Shown here: one piece after another, positions 54,991-63,892 of the stretch | Layout: each line of letters opens with the position of its first letter | Position numbering within the stretch: position 1 is the stretch's first letter | NCBI GenBank assembly: GCA_021775425.1 | Contig: JAJFHX010000015.1 | Span: 62,001 to 126,000 of the forward strand | DNA from: Hyphomicrobiales bacterium | GTDB taxonomy: Bacteria; Pseudomonadota; Alphaproteobacteria; Rhizobiales; HXMU1428-3 | Length of the DNA: 64,000 nt | Reading direction: 5' to 3' | Program-made: the position numbers and the translations under genes | Notes under the pieces: model-generated | Told to the model about the DNA's origin: nothing | The model's input: the letters and a program-made list of their open reading frames with translations, nothing else | The model's database searches: none

Positions 54991-55124
54991 TGTTTTTCGG
55001 TCAGGTATTATAAATTATCAGGGATGGTCTGGGTATAGAGCCAGTTACGACAAAATAAATTCACTTTTGGACTGTTAACTATGTCTCTATAGTACCATTC
55101 TGAAATTCAGGCCAAGAGCGTTTC

Positions 55125-55147
55125 GTCCATTTAACTTTTAAATGGAC
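55125..55147 (+). promoter_or_regulatory. Perfect 10-bp hairpin in an mRNA leader
   Basis: GTCCATTTAA (55125-55134) and TTAAATGGAC (55138-55147) are exact inverted repeats with a CTT loop. The hairpin ends only 4 bases before a GAGGGAG ribosome site (55152-55158) and 16 bases before the ATG at 55164. It may affect translation or be a DNA operator; which one is unknown. Confidence 0.55.
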
Positions 55148-55163
55148 TGTGAGGGAGTTTTAA

Positions 55164-56486
55164 ATGCAGTGGATCAGACATATTATTTCGATAATTCTTC
55201 TGGCGGTGATTGTTGGCGCGTGCAGTGCGGAAGATATTGCGTCCATACCTTCTGGAGATAAGAAATCAGACCCGGGGTCTGTTGTTGTTGAGAAAAAGGC
55301 GCCAGATCTTGGCTACCCGGAAGAACTCTCAGTTGAGGAACTAAAAGAAGCCCCTGATGACCGGGTGGTTGCGAAGCGTGAAGGCCTGGGCGGTGGCAGG
55401 ACAGGCATTGGCACCAATGATGGCGTGATTGCTGCCAATAAGCCGAAAGCGCGGCGGTTTGAACTTTCAAAAGCTGAAAAAGAAGGCTTTCACCGGGTTA
55501 AGGTTTTTTATGGGACGAACCGGAATCAGACCGGGGAACTGATTGCCAATAATTTTTATGGCAAGACCCGTGGCAGTATGACTTATGGAATTTGTGAGGT
55601 TGCCATTCCACTGACGCATAAAGTCGGGGCGCTTGAAGCCCCAAAATGGTGGAAGATGGAATTTAATGAAAACCCGACCAAGCATGTTGTTTTACAAAAA
55701 GTGACGCCTTTAAGCTGGCGGGGGCTTTCAACACAGATGAATGACATGCTTGCGCAAAGTTCAGGACGGAATGCGTTTATCTTTGTGCATGGTTACAATG
55801 TCTCGTTTAAAGATGCCGCGCGGCGGACTGCACAAATTCATCATGACTTGAAATTTGACGGGGCGCCGATCTTCTTTAGCTGGCCATCGCGCGGAGAAAT
55901 TACGCTGACCTCATACACGCATGATGAAACCAATGCGAAATGGTCTTATACTTACCTCAAAAATTTTCTGATACGGATTGCTAAGGAAACACAAGCGGAT
56001 AACATTTATCTTGTGGCGCATTCAATGGGCACAAGGGTTTTAGCCAATGCTGTTGCGGCAGTAATGACTGAACAGCCTGAGTTAAAAAAGCGGTTCAGAG
56101 AGATTATTCTGGCGGCACCTGACATTGATGCGGAGGTGTTTATCAATGATCTTGCACCAAAGCTGGTTTTGGCTTCGAAGAATACAACACTATATGCGGC
56201 TTCTGATGACAGGGCGCTGCAAACATCGCGCGAAGTGCATGGTGGTTATGCGAGGGCGGGTGACGCTGGTGAAAATCTGATTGTGATGGATGGCATTGAT
56301 ACGATTGACGCAACAGGTGTGGATGCGAGTTTGCTGCGCCATTCATATTTTGCGGAAGCGATTAGCATCATCAATGATATAAAAGAACTTGTCGGGCTGG
56401 CCAAACCAGCACATGCCCGCACACATATTGAGTTGAAAAAACGCGCGACAGATGGGCGTCAATTTTTTGTCGTCAGAAAACAGTAG
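55164..56486 (+). CDS. DUF900-type alpha/beta hydrolase lipoprotein
   Basis: The 440-residue lipoprotein has a signal peptide and lipobox VGAC (about residues 17-20). A polar spacer is followed by a serine-hydrolase fold: oxyanion/first motif FVHGYNVSF, DUF900 segments FSWPSRGE and YTHDETNA, nucleophile elbow AHSMGTRV (about 286-293) and later Asp/His regions (LAAPDIDAEVF, DASLLRHSYF). It is probably a surface- or periplasm-facing esterase; the substrate is unknown. A leader hairpin precedes it. Confidence 0.87.
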   Translation: MQWIRHIISIILLAVIVGACSAEDIASIPSGDKKSDPGSVVVEKKAPDLGYPEELSVEELKEAPDDRVVAKREGLGGGRTGIGTNDGVIAANKPKARRFELSKAEKEGFHRVKVFYGTNRNQTGELIANNFYGKTRGSMTYGICEVAIPLTHKVGALEAPKWWKMEFNENPTKHVVLQKVTPLSWRGLSTQMNDMLAQSSGRNAFIFVHGYNVSFKDAARRTAQIHHDLKFDGAPIFFSWPSRGEITLTSYTHDETNAKWSYTYLKNFLIRIAKETQADNIYLVAHSMGTRVLANAVAAVMTEQPELKKRFREIILAAPDIDAEVFINDLAPKLVLASKNTTLYAASDDRALQTSREVHGGYARAGDAGENLIVMDGIDTIDATGVDASLLRHSYFAEAISIINDIKELVGLAKPAHARTHIELKKRATDGRQFFVVRKQ

Positions 56487-56716
56487 GCTATAAAAACAGG
56501 CAGTAAACGGCGTGATGTGTTTGTTTTCGCCAGTTGGTCTGAAGATTTGCTGGCTTTCAGGGAACCGGGCTAGAGAATTGCGCATTCTGCCGTAATGGAT
56601 TAGGCTATTGGATAATGGGCTGTCATCGTCTTGCGTGTTTGGGGCGTGAAAGACTGTTGGTTTGCAGCAGTTTGGCTGAGCCAGTGAAAAAGTTTCGTTG
56701 TTGATTACCTGGTCAT

Positions 56717-56736
56717 GGCCCTTATAAAGGGCCTTT
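56717..56736 (+). terminator. Short Rho-independent-like terminator
   Basis: GGCCCTT (56717-56723) and AAGGGCC (56727-56733) pair perfectly around ATA and are followed by TTT. It lies 230 bp after the DUF900-type gene and directly before the next small gene. Confidence 0.5.
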
Positions 56737-56764
56737 AATGAGGCCGCATATTGGGGGACGTATT

Positions 56765-57064
56765 GTGACACGATTTTTAATGAGTATTGGCAATTTGATC
56801 TTTGCCTTTTTTCTTGGTGCTGTGGCACTGGCCTTTGTTTTTATTCAGTTTCCTTCTTTGTTTGAAATCATCCTGAATACTGCCGGAACGGTGAAAACCA
56901 ATATTATTACGAGTGTACCGGCATCGGCTGATAGCATTCACTATAAAAATCTGGTCCGGTATATTGTGGAGGAAGCGCAACTTGTGTTTATGTTCTTTGT
57001 GATTGTGGCGCGGATTATCTTATCGTTGGGCTTATGGGGCATTCAAAGCCTTATTGGACGGTAG
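56765..57064 (+). CDS. Small unknown membrane protein
   Basis: The 99-residue product has two long hydrophobic helices (about residues 5-28 and 72-95) separated by a polar loop with VPASADSIHYKNLV. I do not recognise it. GTG 56765 is preferred: a G-rich ribosome site (GGGGG) lies about 7 bases upstream, whereas ATG 56738 sits right against the terminator hairpin. It is closed by its own terminator before the PBP gene. Confidence 0.6.
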   Translation: MTRFLMSIGNLIFAFFLGAVALAFVFIQFPSLFEIILNTAGTVKTNIITSVPASADSIHYKNLVRYIVEEAQLVFMFFVIVARIILSLGLWGIQSLIGR

Positions 57065-57112
57065 ATTTTTTCCGGTTCAGTTAACGAGCTCTTAAATACC
57101 TTAGATTACAAT

Positions 57113-57149
57113 AAAGGGTGGTCATATTGTTTGGCCGCCCTTTTGTTTG
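57113..57149 (+). terminator. Rho-independent terminator before the PBP gene
   Basis: A 12-position stem forms between 57113-57124 (AAAGGGTGGTCA) and 57132-57143 (TGGCCGCCCTTT) with two T-G pairs, followed by T-rich sequence to 57148. It ends the small membrane protein transcript and implies that the PBP gene starts later than 57149. Confidence 0.75.
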
Positions 57150-57230
57150 CGTGTTCTGTTTTTTCAAACACAGATGATGCCAGACGGAGGGCTGAGACCA
57201 GTTAGTATTGTGTATAGGTCGGGGTTTATT

Positions 57231-59384
57231 ATGAGTTGGTGGTCTGGGGACAAACCAAAGAAAAGTAATGGTCGCAAAGCGGCCGGGCGTAAGTCTGCAT
57301 CACGCGGGCAAAAAACAAATGGTCGTTCTGCTGGTGGTTTTGCCAGCAACCGCAAACCGGCTGCTCAATCCAGAAATAAAATGAATAAATCAAAGCGTAC
57401 TTCTTCGCTTCGGGCTGATCAGAACAGATCAGTTAAAGGGCGGGGGAAGACTGGCGCTGCGCGCCGGACGACTTCTGCGACCAGAGGCCGGAATCGAGGT
57501 GAGGTTGGTTCAAACCGTGGGCCGGTTTATTTTCTTTTCTACTGGGGCACTGTGGCTGCGCTTTGGTCTGTTGTGCTGTTTGCTGGGCTGTTATTATTTT
57601 ATAGTGTGACGATGCCGGACCCGCAGATTGCCGGGCTGAATAAGCGCGGGCAGGCGATCAGAGTGTTGGCCAATGATGGCTCCCTGATTGCTGAGCGTGG
57701 TTTAACGAAAAATTATGTGAAAATTGAACATCTGCCAGACCATGTGAAGCAAGCTGTCATCGCGATTGAAGACCGGCGTTTTTACACTCATCTCGGCTTT
57801 GATCCGATTGGCTTTACCAGAGCAATGCTTTCCAATTTGAAAGCCAGACGGCTGGTGCAGGGTGGTTCGACGATCAGCCAGCAACTGGCAAAAAATCTGT
57901 TTTTAAGTTCTGACCGGACTGTGACCCGGAAAATTAAAGAAATGGGGTTAGCTTTCTGGCTTGAATATAAGCTCGATAAGGATGAAATTCTGGAGCTTTA
58001 TCTAAACCGGGTTTATCTTGGACAGAAGGCATATGGAGTTGACCAGGCGGCGCGGCGATATTTCGGCAAGCGGGCAAAATCGCTAAGCCTTTCTGAAGCG
58101 GCGATGCTTGCGGGCCTGTTGAAGGCACCCTCCAGGCTGAACCCGAAACGAAATTATAAAGCGGCAAAAAAACGGGCCAGTCTTGTGCTAAATGCGATGC
58201 ACAGGGATGGATATATTACTGCCCTGACCAAAAAGCTGGCCAATCTTTCACCTGCGAAACTTGGCAAGCGGCAATTGCCTATAAATTCAAACTATATTGT
58301 CGACTGGATTGCTGATCTTGTACCTGAATATGCGACCGATTTTAAATCCGATCTGATTATTGAAACCAGCATTGATAAAGGCCTTCAGCTGAAAGCGAAT
58401 GAGCGGGTTAAGGCTTATTTGAAAAAAGATGGCCGGCGGAGGCATGTCAGCCAGGCGTCTATGGTGGTGCTTTCTGCGGATGGAGCTGTGCGTGCGATGG
58501 TTGGTGGCCGAGATTATCAGGTCAGTCAATTTAACAGGGCGATCAGTAGCCGGAGACAGACCGGATCGGCGTTTAAGCCTTTTGTCTATCTGGCTGCTCT
58601 TGAAGCCGGGTTTCAGCCTTCCAGTCTGGTTTATGATGCGCCAACGAAATTTAATAAATGGCGGCCTCGTAATTATAAGGATAAATATTTAGGGCAGATC
58701 AGCCTGCAATCAGCTTTGGCTCATTCGAGCAATGTGGTGGCGGTGAAACTGATGGGAACTGTCGGCGTTGCGAAAACCATTGAAACAGCACACCGGATGG
58801 GTTTGCGGGGCCGGTTTAAAAAGGATCTTTCGCTGGCACTTGGCACTGCTGAACAATCACTTTTAGAGCTGAGTGCGGCTTATGCTCCTTTTGCCAATGG
58901 CGGGCGGGGTGTGTTGCCTTATGTGATCAAAAGGATACGGACAGCGAAGGGGAAGATTTTATTTCAACACCGGAAGTCTGATCTTGGCCAAGTTGTGCAT
59001 TCAAGCCATGTCAACCAGATGAACCAGATGATGCGGTCTGTGGTGCGCAGTGGCACCGGGCGAGCAGCACGTTTGACGGGGCATGACCATGCCGGAAAAA
59101 CCGGGACGACGCAGAATTTTAAAGATGGCTGGTTTGTTGGCTATAGCGCGCGGTATATTGGCGGTGTCTGGGTTGGGAATGATAATGGGCGGCCTATGAA
59201 AAAAGTAACAGGGGGTGGATTGCCTGCTCAGATCTGGTCTGATGTGATGAGCTATGCCCATAAGGATCTTGAACCGCGCCGGTTATATGCCAGCAGCACC
59301 GAGGCTGTTGTCATGAACAGCTGGAAGGATGTGGGGATGACGCGGCGGATCCGCCCACAATTTTTTGAAAAGGTATTGAAATAA
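57231..59384 (+). CDS. Class A penicillin-binding protein (glycosyltransferase 51 + transpeptidase)
   Basis: The 717-residue bifunctional murein synthase has a very basic cytoplasmic N-terminus (about 95 residues, Arg/Lys/Ser/Asn-rich) and one transmembrane helix (about 98-125). The GT51 domain has EDRRFYTHLGFD (about 181), GGSTISQQLAKN and RKIKEMGLAFWLE. The transpeptidase domain has SAFKP (SxxK), SSN and KTGTTQNFKDG. ATG 57231 is chosen because upstream codons fall in or right after a terminator and MSWWSGDKPKK is a plausible start. It matches PBP1A/PBP2D-like proteins of alphaproteobacteria. Confidence 0.93.
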   Translation: MSWWSGDKPKKSNGRKAAGRKSASRGQKTNGRSAGGFASNRKPAAQSRNKMNKSKRTSSLRADQNRSVKGRGKTGAARRTTSATRGRNRGEVGSNRGPVYFLFYWGTVAALWSVVLFAGLLLFYSVTMPDPQIAGLNKRGQAIRVLANDGSLIAERGLTKNYVKIEHLPDHVKQAVIAIEDRRFYTHLGFDPIGFTRAMLSNLKARRLVQGGSTISQQLAKNLFLSSDRTVTRKIKEMGLAFWLEYKLDKDEILELYLNRVYLGQKAYGVDQAARRYFGKRAKSLSLSEAAMLAGLLKAPSRLNPKRNYKAAKKRASLVLNAMHRDGYITALTKKLANLSPAKLGKRQLPINSNYIVDWIADLVPEYATDFKSDLIIETSIDKGLQLKANERVKAYLKKDGRRRHVSQASMVVLSADGAVRAMVGGRDYQVSQFNRAISSRRQTGSAFKPFVYLAALEAGFQPSSLVYDAPTKFNKWRPRNYKDKYLGQISLQSALAHSSNVVAVKLMGTVGVAKTIETAHRMGLRGRFKKDLSLALGTAEQSLLELSAAYAPFANGGRGVLPYVIKRIRTAKGKILFQHRKSDLGQVVHSSHVNQMNQMMRSVVRSGTGRAARLTGHDHAGKTGTTQNFKDGWFVGYSARYIGGVWVGNDNGRPMKKVTGGGLPAQIWSDVMSYAHKDLEPRRLYASSTEAVVMNSWKDVGMTRRIRPQFFEKVLK

Positions 59385-59430
59385 AAAGTTTCAAGTCACT
59401 TGAGTGAGTGAAAGCCTGAATTTGAAAAGA

Positions 59431-59478
59431 AAAACCTGCCGGGATGTTTTTACATAAACAATTCCGGCAGGTTTTTTT
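59431..59478. terminator. Bidirectional Rho-independent terminator
   Basis: AAAACCTGCCGG (59431-59442) pairs with CCGGCAGGTTTT (59464-59475), with a run of T to 59478 and an A run on the other side. It lies between the convergent PBP gene (ends 59384) and TPR lipoprotein gene (ends 59544). Confidence 0.92.
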
Positions 59479-59543
59479 GGGGGTAATACTTTTTTATAAA
59501 ACTCTTTTTTTTACCAAGGCGAATATTTGGGCTATCTAAAATA

Positions 59544-60305
59544 TTATCTGGCCCGTTCAACTTTGGTTTCAAATTCAGTGGTGATTTTCTTGTTGCTTGC
59601 CGCATATTTTTTCGGCAACGGTTCAAGGGCGATGGTTTCGGCCTCTTTGACTTTACCCTGCATGGCATAAACCATCGCGAGGTTCTGCCTGACCTGACGG
59701 GTGTAACGGCTATCCCATAAAGCTTGTTTCAGGTATTTTTCAGCTGATTTATAATTGCCGGTGACGGCATAAGCGAGGCCAAGATTATTCAGGATTGAAG
59801 CCTGACGTGGGTTCTGTTTTAGAGCCTTTTTGAAGTAATTAATGGCGGTTTTGTTTTTGCCGGCTCTGGCTTCAAGCACACCTTTGGCTGAAAGGATTTT
59901 CCAATCAGCTTTTTGATTGGTACTGGCTTTCTTCAAGAGTTTGCTGGCGAGCCCGTTTTCACCGGCATTGAGGGCGATGCGGCCATATTCACTTGTGAGA
60001 TTCTTGTCATTCGGGTTTTCGGCATGGGCTTTTTGCATCACATCAAGCGCGCGGCCTTCCTGTCTTACTTTGACAAGGGCTTTGGCAAAGCCAATCGCGT
60101 TTTCACTGTTCTGCCGGTTGGCTTGATATTTCTGGCCCCAATGGTCGAGTTCTTTTTGTTGATTGATGGAGTGAGTATAGCGGGGGTCTGTGTCTTTATG
60201 GCTTCCGGCACAACCAGAGAGCCCCACACATGCGATTGAAATTATCAATATTGCAGGTTTGAACTTTTGTTTGAAACCCTTATTCAGGTTGGCATTGGTA
60301 ATCAT
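59544..60305 (-). CDS. TPR lipoprotein (TadD-like)
   Basis: The product of about 253 residues has a lipobox LSGC at about residues 29-32 and at least four TPR-type helical pairs. AILNNLGLAYAVTGNYKSAEKYL at about 165-187 is the clearest. The layout equals TadD-type outer-membrane lipoproteins that help pilus secretin assembly, but no tad genes are nearby, so a different scaffold role is equally possible. ATG 60305 is preferred; the GTG at 60323 would extend the n-region by six residues. Confidence 0.78.
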   Translation of the reverse strand: MITNANLNKGFKQKFKPAILIISIACVGLSGCAGSHKDTDPRYTHSINQQKELDHWGQKYQANRQNSENAIGFAKALVKVRQEGRALDVMQKAHAENPNDKNLTSEYGRIALNAGENGLASKLLKKASTNQKADWKILSAKGVLEARAGKNKTAINYFKKALKQNPRQASILNNLGLAYAVTGNYKSAEKYLKQALWDSRYTRQVRQNLAMVYAMQGKVKEAETIALEPLPKKYAASNKKITTEFETKVERAR

Positions 60306-60505
60306 TTGTACTTTCTCACTCACAAATATTATTCACTCATTGGGTGTTATTTTATGAGACAGGGGTCAACAAATGATTAACTATAAAAAATATACTGTTC
60401 GCCCTTGTACTTTGGCTAAGGGACTGGCAATTAAGTATTTATAAATAATTCCGCTATCTGACCGACTGCTTGAAGGGGATAGAATGGATTGAAAGGGTTT
60501 TTTGA

Positions 60506-61906
60506 ATGACAGAATTTAAAGCGGCTGAGGTTTATCTGGAGGCGGGTTCTCGGAAACACTCTGTTCCTGTTGTTATGGTCGGTACTGAAAATTACGAAGA
60601 TTTTGCCAAGGGTTTAACGCCTGCGCAAAAGAACTGGCTTGCTCTGAAAGACTTTAATGGTAAAGCCGGGCAATTGCAGCTGGTGCCTGATGAAGATGGC
60701 AAACTGGGGCTTGTTGTTTTGGGCATCGGTGCCAGTGCCGGAGACATGATTTATAACCTAGTTGGCAGTGTGCCGTTGCAGGTGCCGGAAGGGATTTACC
60801 ATCTTGAAGGGGAAGGGGCCGATAGTTTTGAAGTAGCCCTTGCCTGGGGACTGGGAGCTTATGTTTTTGCCGATTATAAACAGAGCCCGGCAAGTGACAC
60901 CCGCATTTTGAAACTTGATAAAGCGGTTGATGGCGAGAAGCTTTATAATATTACGGGTGCAGTCTACTTAGGCCGGACGCTCATTAACATTCCTGCAAAT
61001 GATCTTGGCCCGGATGTTTATGAAGAAAAAATCAAAATATTCAGTGCCGGTTTCAAGGCGAAAATGAGTGTGGTTAAAGGTGACGCTTTGCTTGTGAAGA
61101 AGTTTCCTCTCATCCATGCCGTCGGCCGGGCTTCGACACAGGAACCGCGATTGATTGAGCTAAACTGGGGTAAGAAATCGCATCCGAAAATCACACTGGT
61201 TGGCAAGGGCATTTGTTTTGATACAGGTGGGCTTAATCTGAAACCCGGTAATTCGATGAATTTGATGAAGAAGGATATGGGTGGGTCGGCTACGGCGCTG
61301 ACGATTGCGGCTATGATTATGGGGGCAAAACTGCCTGTACAATTGCGGGTGTTGTTGCCGATCGCGGAAAATAATATATCCGGAAATTCTTTTCGACCGG
61401 GTGACCTTATCCCGAGCCGAAAGGGGTTGACGGTTGAAATAGACAATACGGATGCGGAAGGCCGGCTGGTTCTGGCTGATGCGCTGGCGCTGGCTGATGA
61501 AGAGGTTGTGGAAGAGCTTTATTGTTTTGCAACTCTGACCGGTGCAGCCCGGGTTGGCATGGGGCCGGACCTGCCTCCTTTTTATACGGATGATGATGAG
61601 CTGGCTCAAAATCTGGAAGCAAGCGCATTTGAAGTTAAGGACTATATGTGGCGGCTGCCATTCTGGGGGCCTTATGATAAATGGTTGAATTCACAGGTGG
61701 CTGATGTGAACCATGTTTCAGGTGGGCCATTTGCTGGTTCGATTACGGCGGCGTTATTTTTGCGCCGCTTTGTAGAGCAGGCAAAGAGCTTTGTCCATTT
61801 TGATATTTATGGATGGACACCGAATTTGTTGCCGGGCAAACCTGTTGGTGGTGAGCCACAAGTGGCACGGGCCGTTTTTGATTATCTTTCTAAGAAGTAT
61901 GGCTAA
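60506..61906 (+). CDS. pepA: M17 leucyl aminopeptidase family protein
   Basis: The 466-residue cytosolic metallo-aminopeptidase removes N-terminal residues from peptides. Metal and catalytic residues are visible in VGKGICFDTGGLNLKPG, KKDMGGSA and the family signature NTDAEGRLVLAD (about residues 313-324). Length is at the short end for the family because the N-terminal domain is reduced. Its stop overlaps the likely start of the C40 peptidase gene, which suggests a cell-wall peptide recycling unit. Confidence 0.93.
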   Translation: MTEFKAAEVYLEAGSRKHSVPVVMVGTENYEDFAKGLTPAQKNWLALKDFNGKAGQLQLVPDEDGKLGLVVLGIGASAGDMIYNLVGSVPLQVPEGIYHLEGEGADSFEVALAWGLGAYVFADYKQSPASDTRILKLDKAVDGEKLYNITGAVYLGRTLINIPANDLGPDVYEEKIKIFSAGFKAKMSVVKGDALLVKKFPLIHAVGRASTQEPRLIELNWGKKSHPKITLVGKGICFDTGGLNLKPGNSMNLMKKDMGGSATALTIAAMIMGAKLPVQLRVLLPIAENNISGNSFRPGDLIPSRKGLTVEIDNTDAEGRLVLADALALADEEVVEELYCFATLTGAARVGMGPDLPPFYTDDDELAQNLEASAFEVKDYMWRLPFWGPYDKWLNSQVADVNHVSGGPFAGSITAALFLRRFVEQAKSFVHFDIYGWTPNLLPGKPVGGEPQVARAVFDYLSKKYG

Positions 61907-62861
61907 AATGACAAATTCTGACTTACATATGCTTGACCCGCGCACTCATGCATTTCGCCCTGACCTGGCTGATGAGCGGCTTTCTTCGATTGTGAAAGCT
62001 GAGCGGTATATTCCGGGTGATGATGCGCATGTACACCGGGATAGTGTGCCGCTGTTTAATGAGCCGAGTTTTGATGGAGAGCTGCAAACCGAGGCACTGT
62101 TTGGTGAGATTGTCAGGATTTTTGAAATTCAGGATGGCTGGGCCTGGGGGCAATTGCAGACAGATGGCTATGTTGGGTATTTACCACTTGAGGCTTTATC
62201 GCCCGGCGTTTTGAAACCGACCCACCGTGTTAGCTCGCTTCGTAGTTTTGTTTATGAGGACGCGAACTTAAAATCACCACCTGTTGCGCTGATTTCTATC
62301 ATGAGCCCGGTTGCGGTTGCTGGCGAAGAAGGTGAGTTTTTTGAACTTGCGGGGAATGGCTATGTGTTTAAGAACCATTTGATTTCTCTTGAGCAACAGC
62401 CTTTGATTGATGTTGATGACCGGGAAACGAAATCTTCTTACGCTGGCGTTAAACAAGACTTTATCAGTGTTGCGGAGCAGTTCATCAATACGCCCTATTT
62501 ATGGGGCGGTCGGACATCGCTTGGACTTGATTGTTCTGCGCTGATACAACTGGCTTTGTTGAGCGTTGGTGTGTTCAGCCGGCGCGATAGTGACTTGCAG
62601 GCAGCGAGCCTTGGTGATGAGATCATTGGCGGTGAAGCAATTTGCAGTGGGGATATTTCGAAACTGAGACGAGGTGATCTTGTGTTCTGGAAGGGGCATA
62701 TTGGTGTGATGGTAGATGAGACTTCATTGCTTCACGCAAATGCGCATCATATGGCAGTGGCGGTGGAACCATTGGCCCCAGCAGTTGAACGGATCCGCGC
62801 GAATGGGGGCGGTGAGATTACCGCTATCCGGCGGTATGCTGATTACAGTTTTTCAGGTTAA
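61899..62861 (+). CDS. NlpC/P60 (C40) peptidase with SH3-like repeats
   Basis: The product of about 320 residues has two SH3-like beta segments (about residues 45-175, ALFGEIVRIFEIQDGWAWGQ and GYVGYLPLEAL). The NlpC/P60 domain has catalytic Cys in LGLDCSALIQLAL (about 210) and His in GHIGVMVD (about 268), with a further His in LLHANAHHMAV. The family cuts peptide stems of murein, usually gamma-D-Glu-Dap. No signal peptide is visible from ATG 61899 or ATG 61908, so it may act on imported muropeptides with the overlapping PepA. Confidence 0.88.
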   Translation: MAKMTNSDLHMLDPRTHAFRPDLADERLSSIVKAERYIPGDDAHVHRDSVPLFNEPSFDGELQTEALFGEIVRIFEIQDGWAWGQLQTDGYVGYLPLEALSPGVLKPTHRVSSLRSFVYEDANLKSPPVALISIMSPVAVAGEEGEFFELAGNGYVFKNHLISLEQQPLIDVDDRETKSSYAGVKQDFISVAEQFINTPYLWGGRTSLGLDCSALIQLALLSVGVFSRRDSDLQAASLGDEIIGGEAICSGDISKLRRGDLVFWKGHIGVMVDETSLLHANAHHMAVAVEPLAPAVERIRANGGGEITAIRRYADYSFSG

Positions 62862-62892
62862 TTACCAGTCGGGGCATAGAGCCTGAGTTTCG

Positions 62893-63108
62893 CTAGTGTC
62901 TGGTTATGTCTTCATTCTGACTTTGTTGGAGGGCTTCGCTGTAATCATCCGGCTCTTCTTCTTCTACGGGGACAGCATATTGCCCGGTGAGCCAGCGATT
63001 GAGATCAATATCGGCGCATCTTTTTGAGCAAAACGGGCGATATTTTTCACTGCGAGGCTGGCTGCAAATTGAGCAGGTTGATGTTTTCTTGATCTTTGGA
63101 TTGTTCAT
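62893..63108 (-). CDS. yacG: DNA gyrase inhibitor YacG
   Basis: The 71-residue zinc protein has the Cys4 site CSICSQ (about residues 16-21) and FCSKRCADIDLNRWL (about 31-45), followed by an acidic tail. YacG binds GyrB and blocks gyrase activity. It is 38 bp downstream of maf in the conserved infA-maf-yacG order. Confidence 0.93.
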   Translation of the reverse strand: MNNPKIKKTSTCSICSQPRSEKYRPFCSKRCADIDLNRWLTGQYAVPVEEEEPDDYSEALQQSQNEDITRH

Positions 63109-63146
63109 CAGATTTAACTTTTACAATGGCATGGAGTCGTGAAAGA

Positions 63147-63845
63147 TCACTCAAGGTCACGGCCGGCGCGTTTCATCCAGTGATAGGTGACAGGGTAGCC
63201 ATCTGCGCGCAGCATTTTGATGACTTCGGTTAATGGCAGGCCGACCACATTTGTATAAGAACCAACAAGGCGCTCGACAAATGCACCTGCCATCCCCTGA
63301 ATTGCATAACCGCCCGCTTTGCCGCGCCATTCGTTAGAGACCAGATAACAATCAATTTCTTCACCAGAGAGATGTTTGAAGCGTACTCTGGTTTCGATGA
63401 TGCGCTGGCGCACATTTCTGTCCGGCGTGATGAGGCAGACGGCGGTATAGACCCGGTGTGAGCGCCCGGAAAGCAATTGCAACATGCGGGCAGCTTCTTC
63501 AACCAGTTCAGGCTTGGTGAGTATGCGGCGGCCAACAGTGACAATTGTATCTGCACTCAGGATAAAGGAACCGGCAATTTCAGGTTCTTCATCAATAATT
63601 TTAAGGGCAGCCATGGCTTTTTCTTTGGCGACACGGGTAGCATAGGCGCGGGGTGGTTCTGTTTTTCTTGGCGTTTCGTCAATAGAGGTCGGGCGAAGGG
63701 CATCAGGTTCGATGCCAACCTGGCCAAGTATCGCAAGACGGCGCGGTGAGGCAGAGGCCAACACGAGGCTGTTGGCACTGTCTGGGTTCATGATGGCTGC
63801 TTTTTTGCCTTTGCCAAGCTGCCGGAAAACCGATAAATCAACCAC
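63147..63845 (-). CDS. maf: Maf-family nucleoside triphosphate pyrophosphatase
   Basis: The protein of 214-232 residues hydrolyses non-canonical or pyrimidine NTPs and is linked to septum control. The family signature is [16 protein letters not shown], with [33 protein letters not shown] substrate loop and GLPLTEV. GTG 63845 has GAGGA about 8 bases upstream and gives 232 residues. ATG 63791 gives the more usual 214-residue form but lacks a clear site. Confidence 0.94.
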   Translation of the reverse strand: MVDLSVFRQLGKGKKAAIMNPDSANSLVLASASPRRLAILGQVGIEPDALRPTSIDETPRKTEPPRAYATRVAKEKAMAALKIIDEEPEIAGSFILSADTIVTVGRRILTKPELVEEAARMLQLLSGRSHRVYTAVCLITPDRNVRQRIIETRVRFKHLSGEEIDCYLVSNEWRGKAGGYAIQGMAGAFVERLVGSYTNVVGLPLTEVIKMLRADGYPVTYHWMKRAGRDLE

Positions 63846-63892
63846 GAACTGATCCTCAATTTAAAATTATTGAATTTTACCGGTACTTTAAT

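Larger units (their letters stand above)
54846..55163. other. 318-bp intergenic region between DUF1223 and the DUF900-type gene
   Basis: It contains no gene. It holds a 115-base 3' tail after DUF1223 ending in the terminator at 54960-54990, and the leader hairpin at 55125-55147 before the next gene. The transcript tail could give rise to a 3'-derived small RNA, which I cannot test. Confidence 0.4.
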
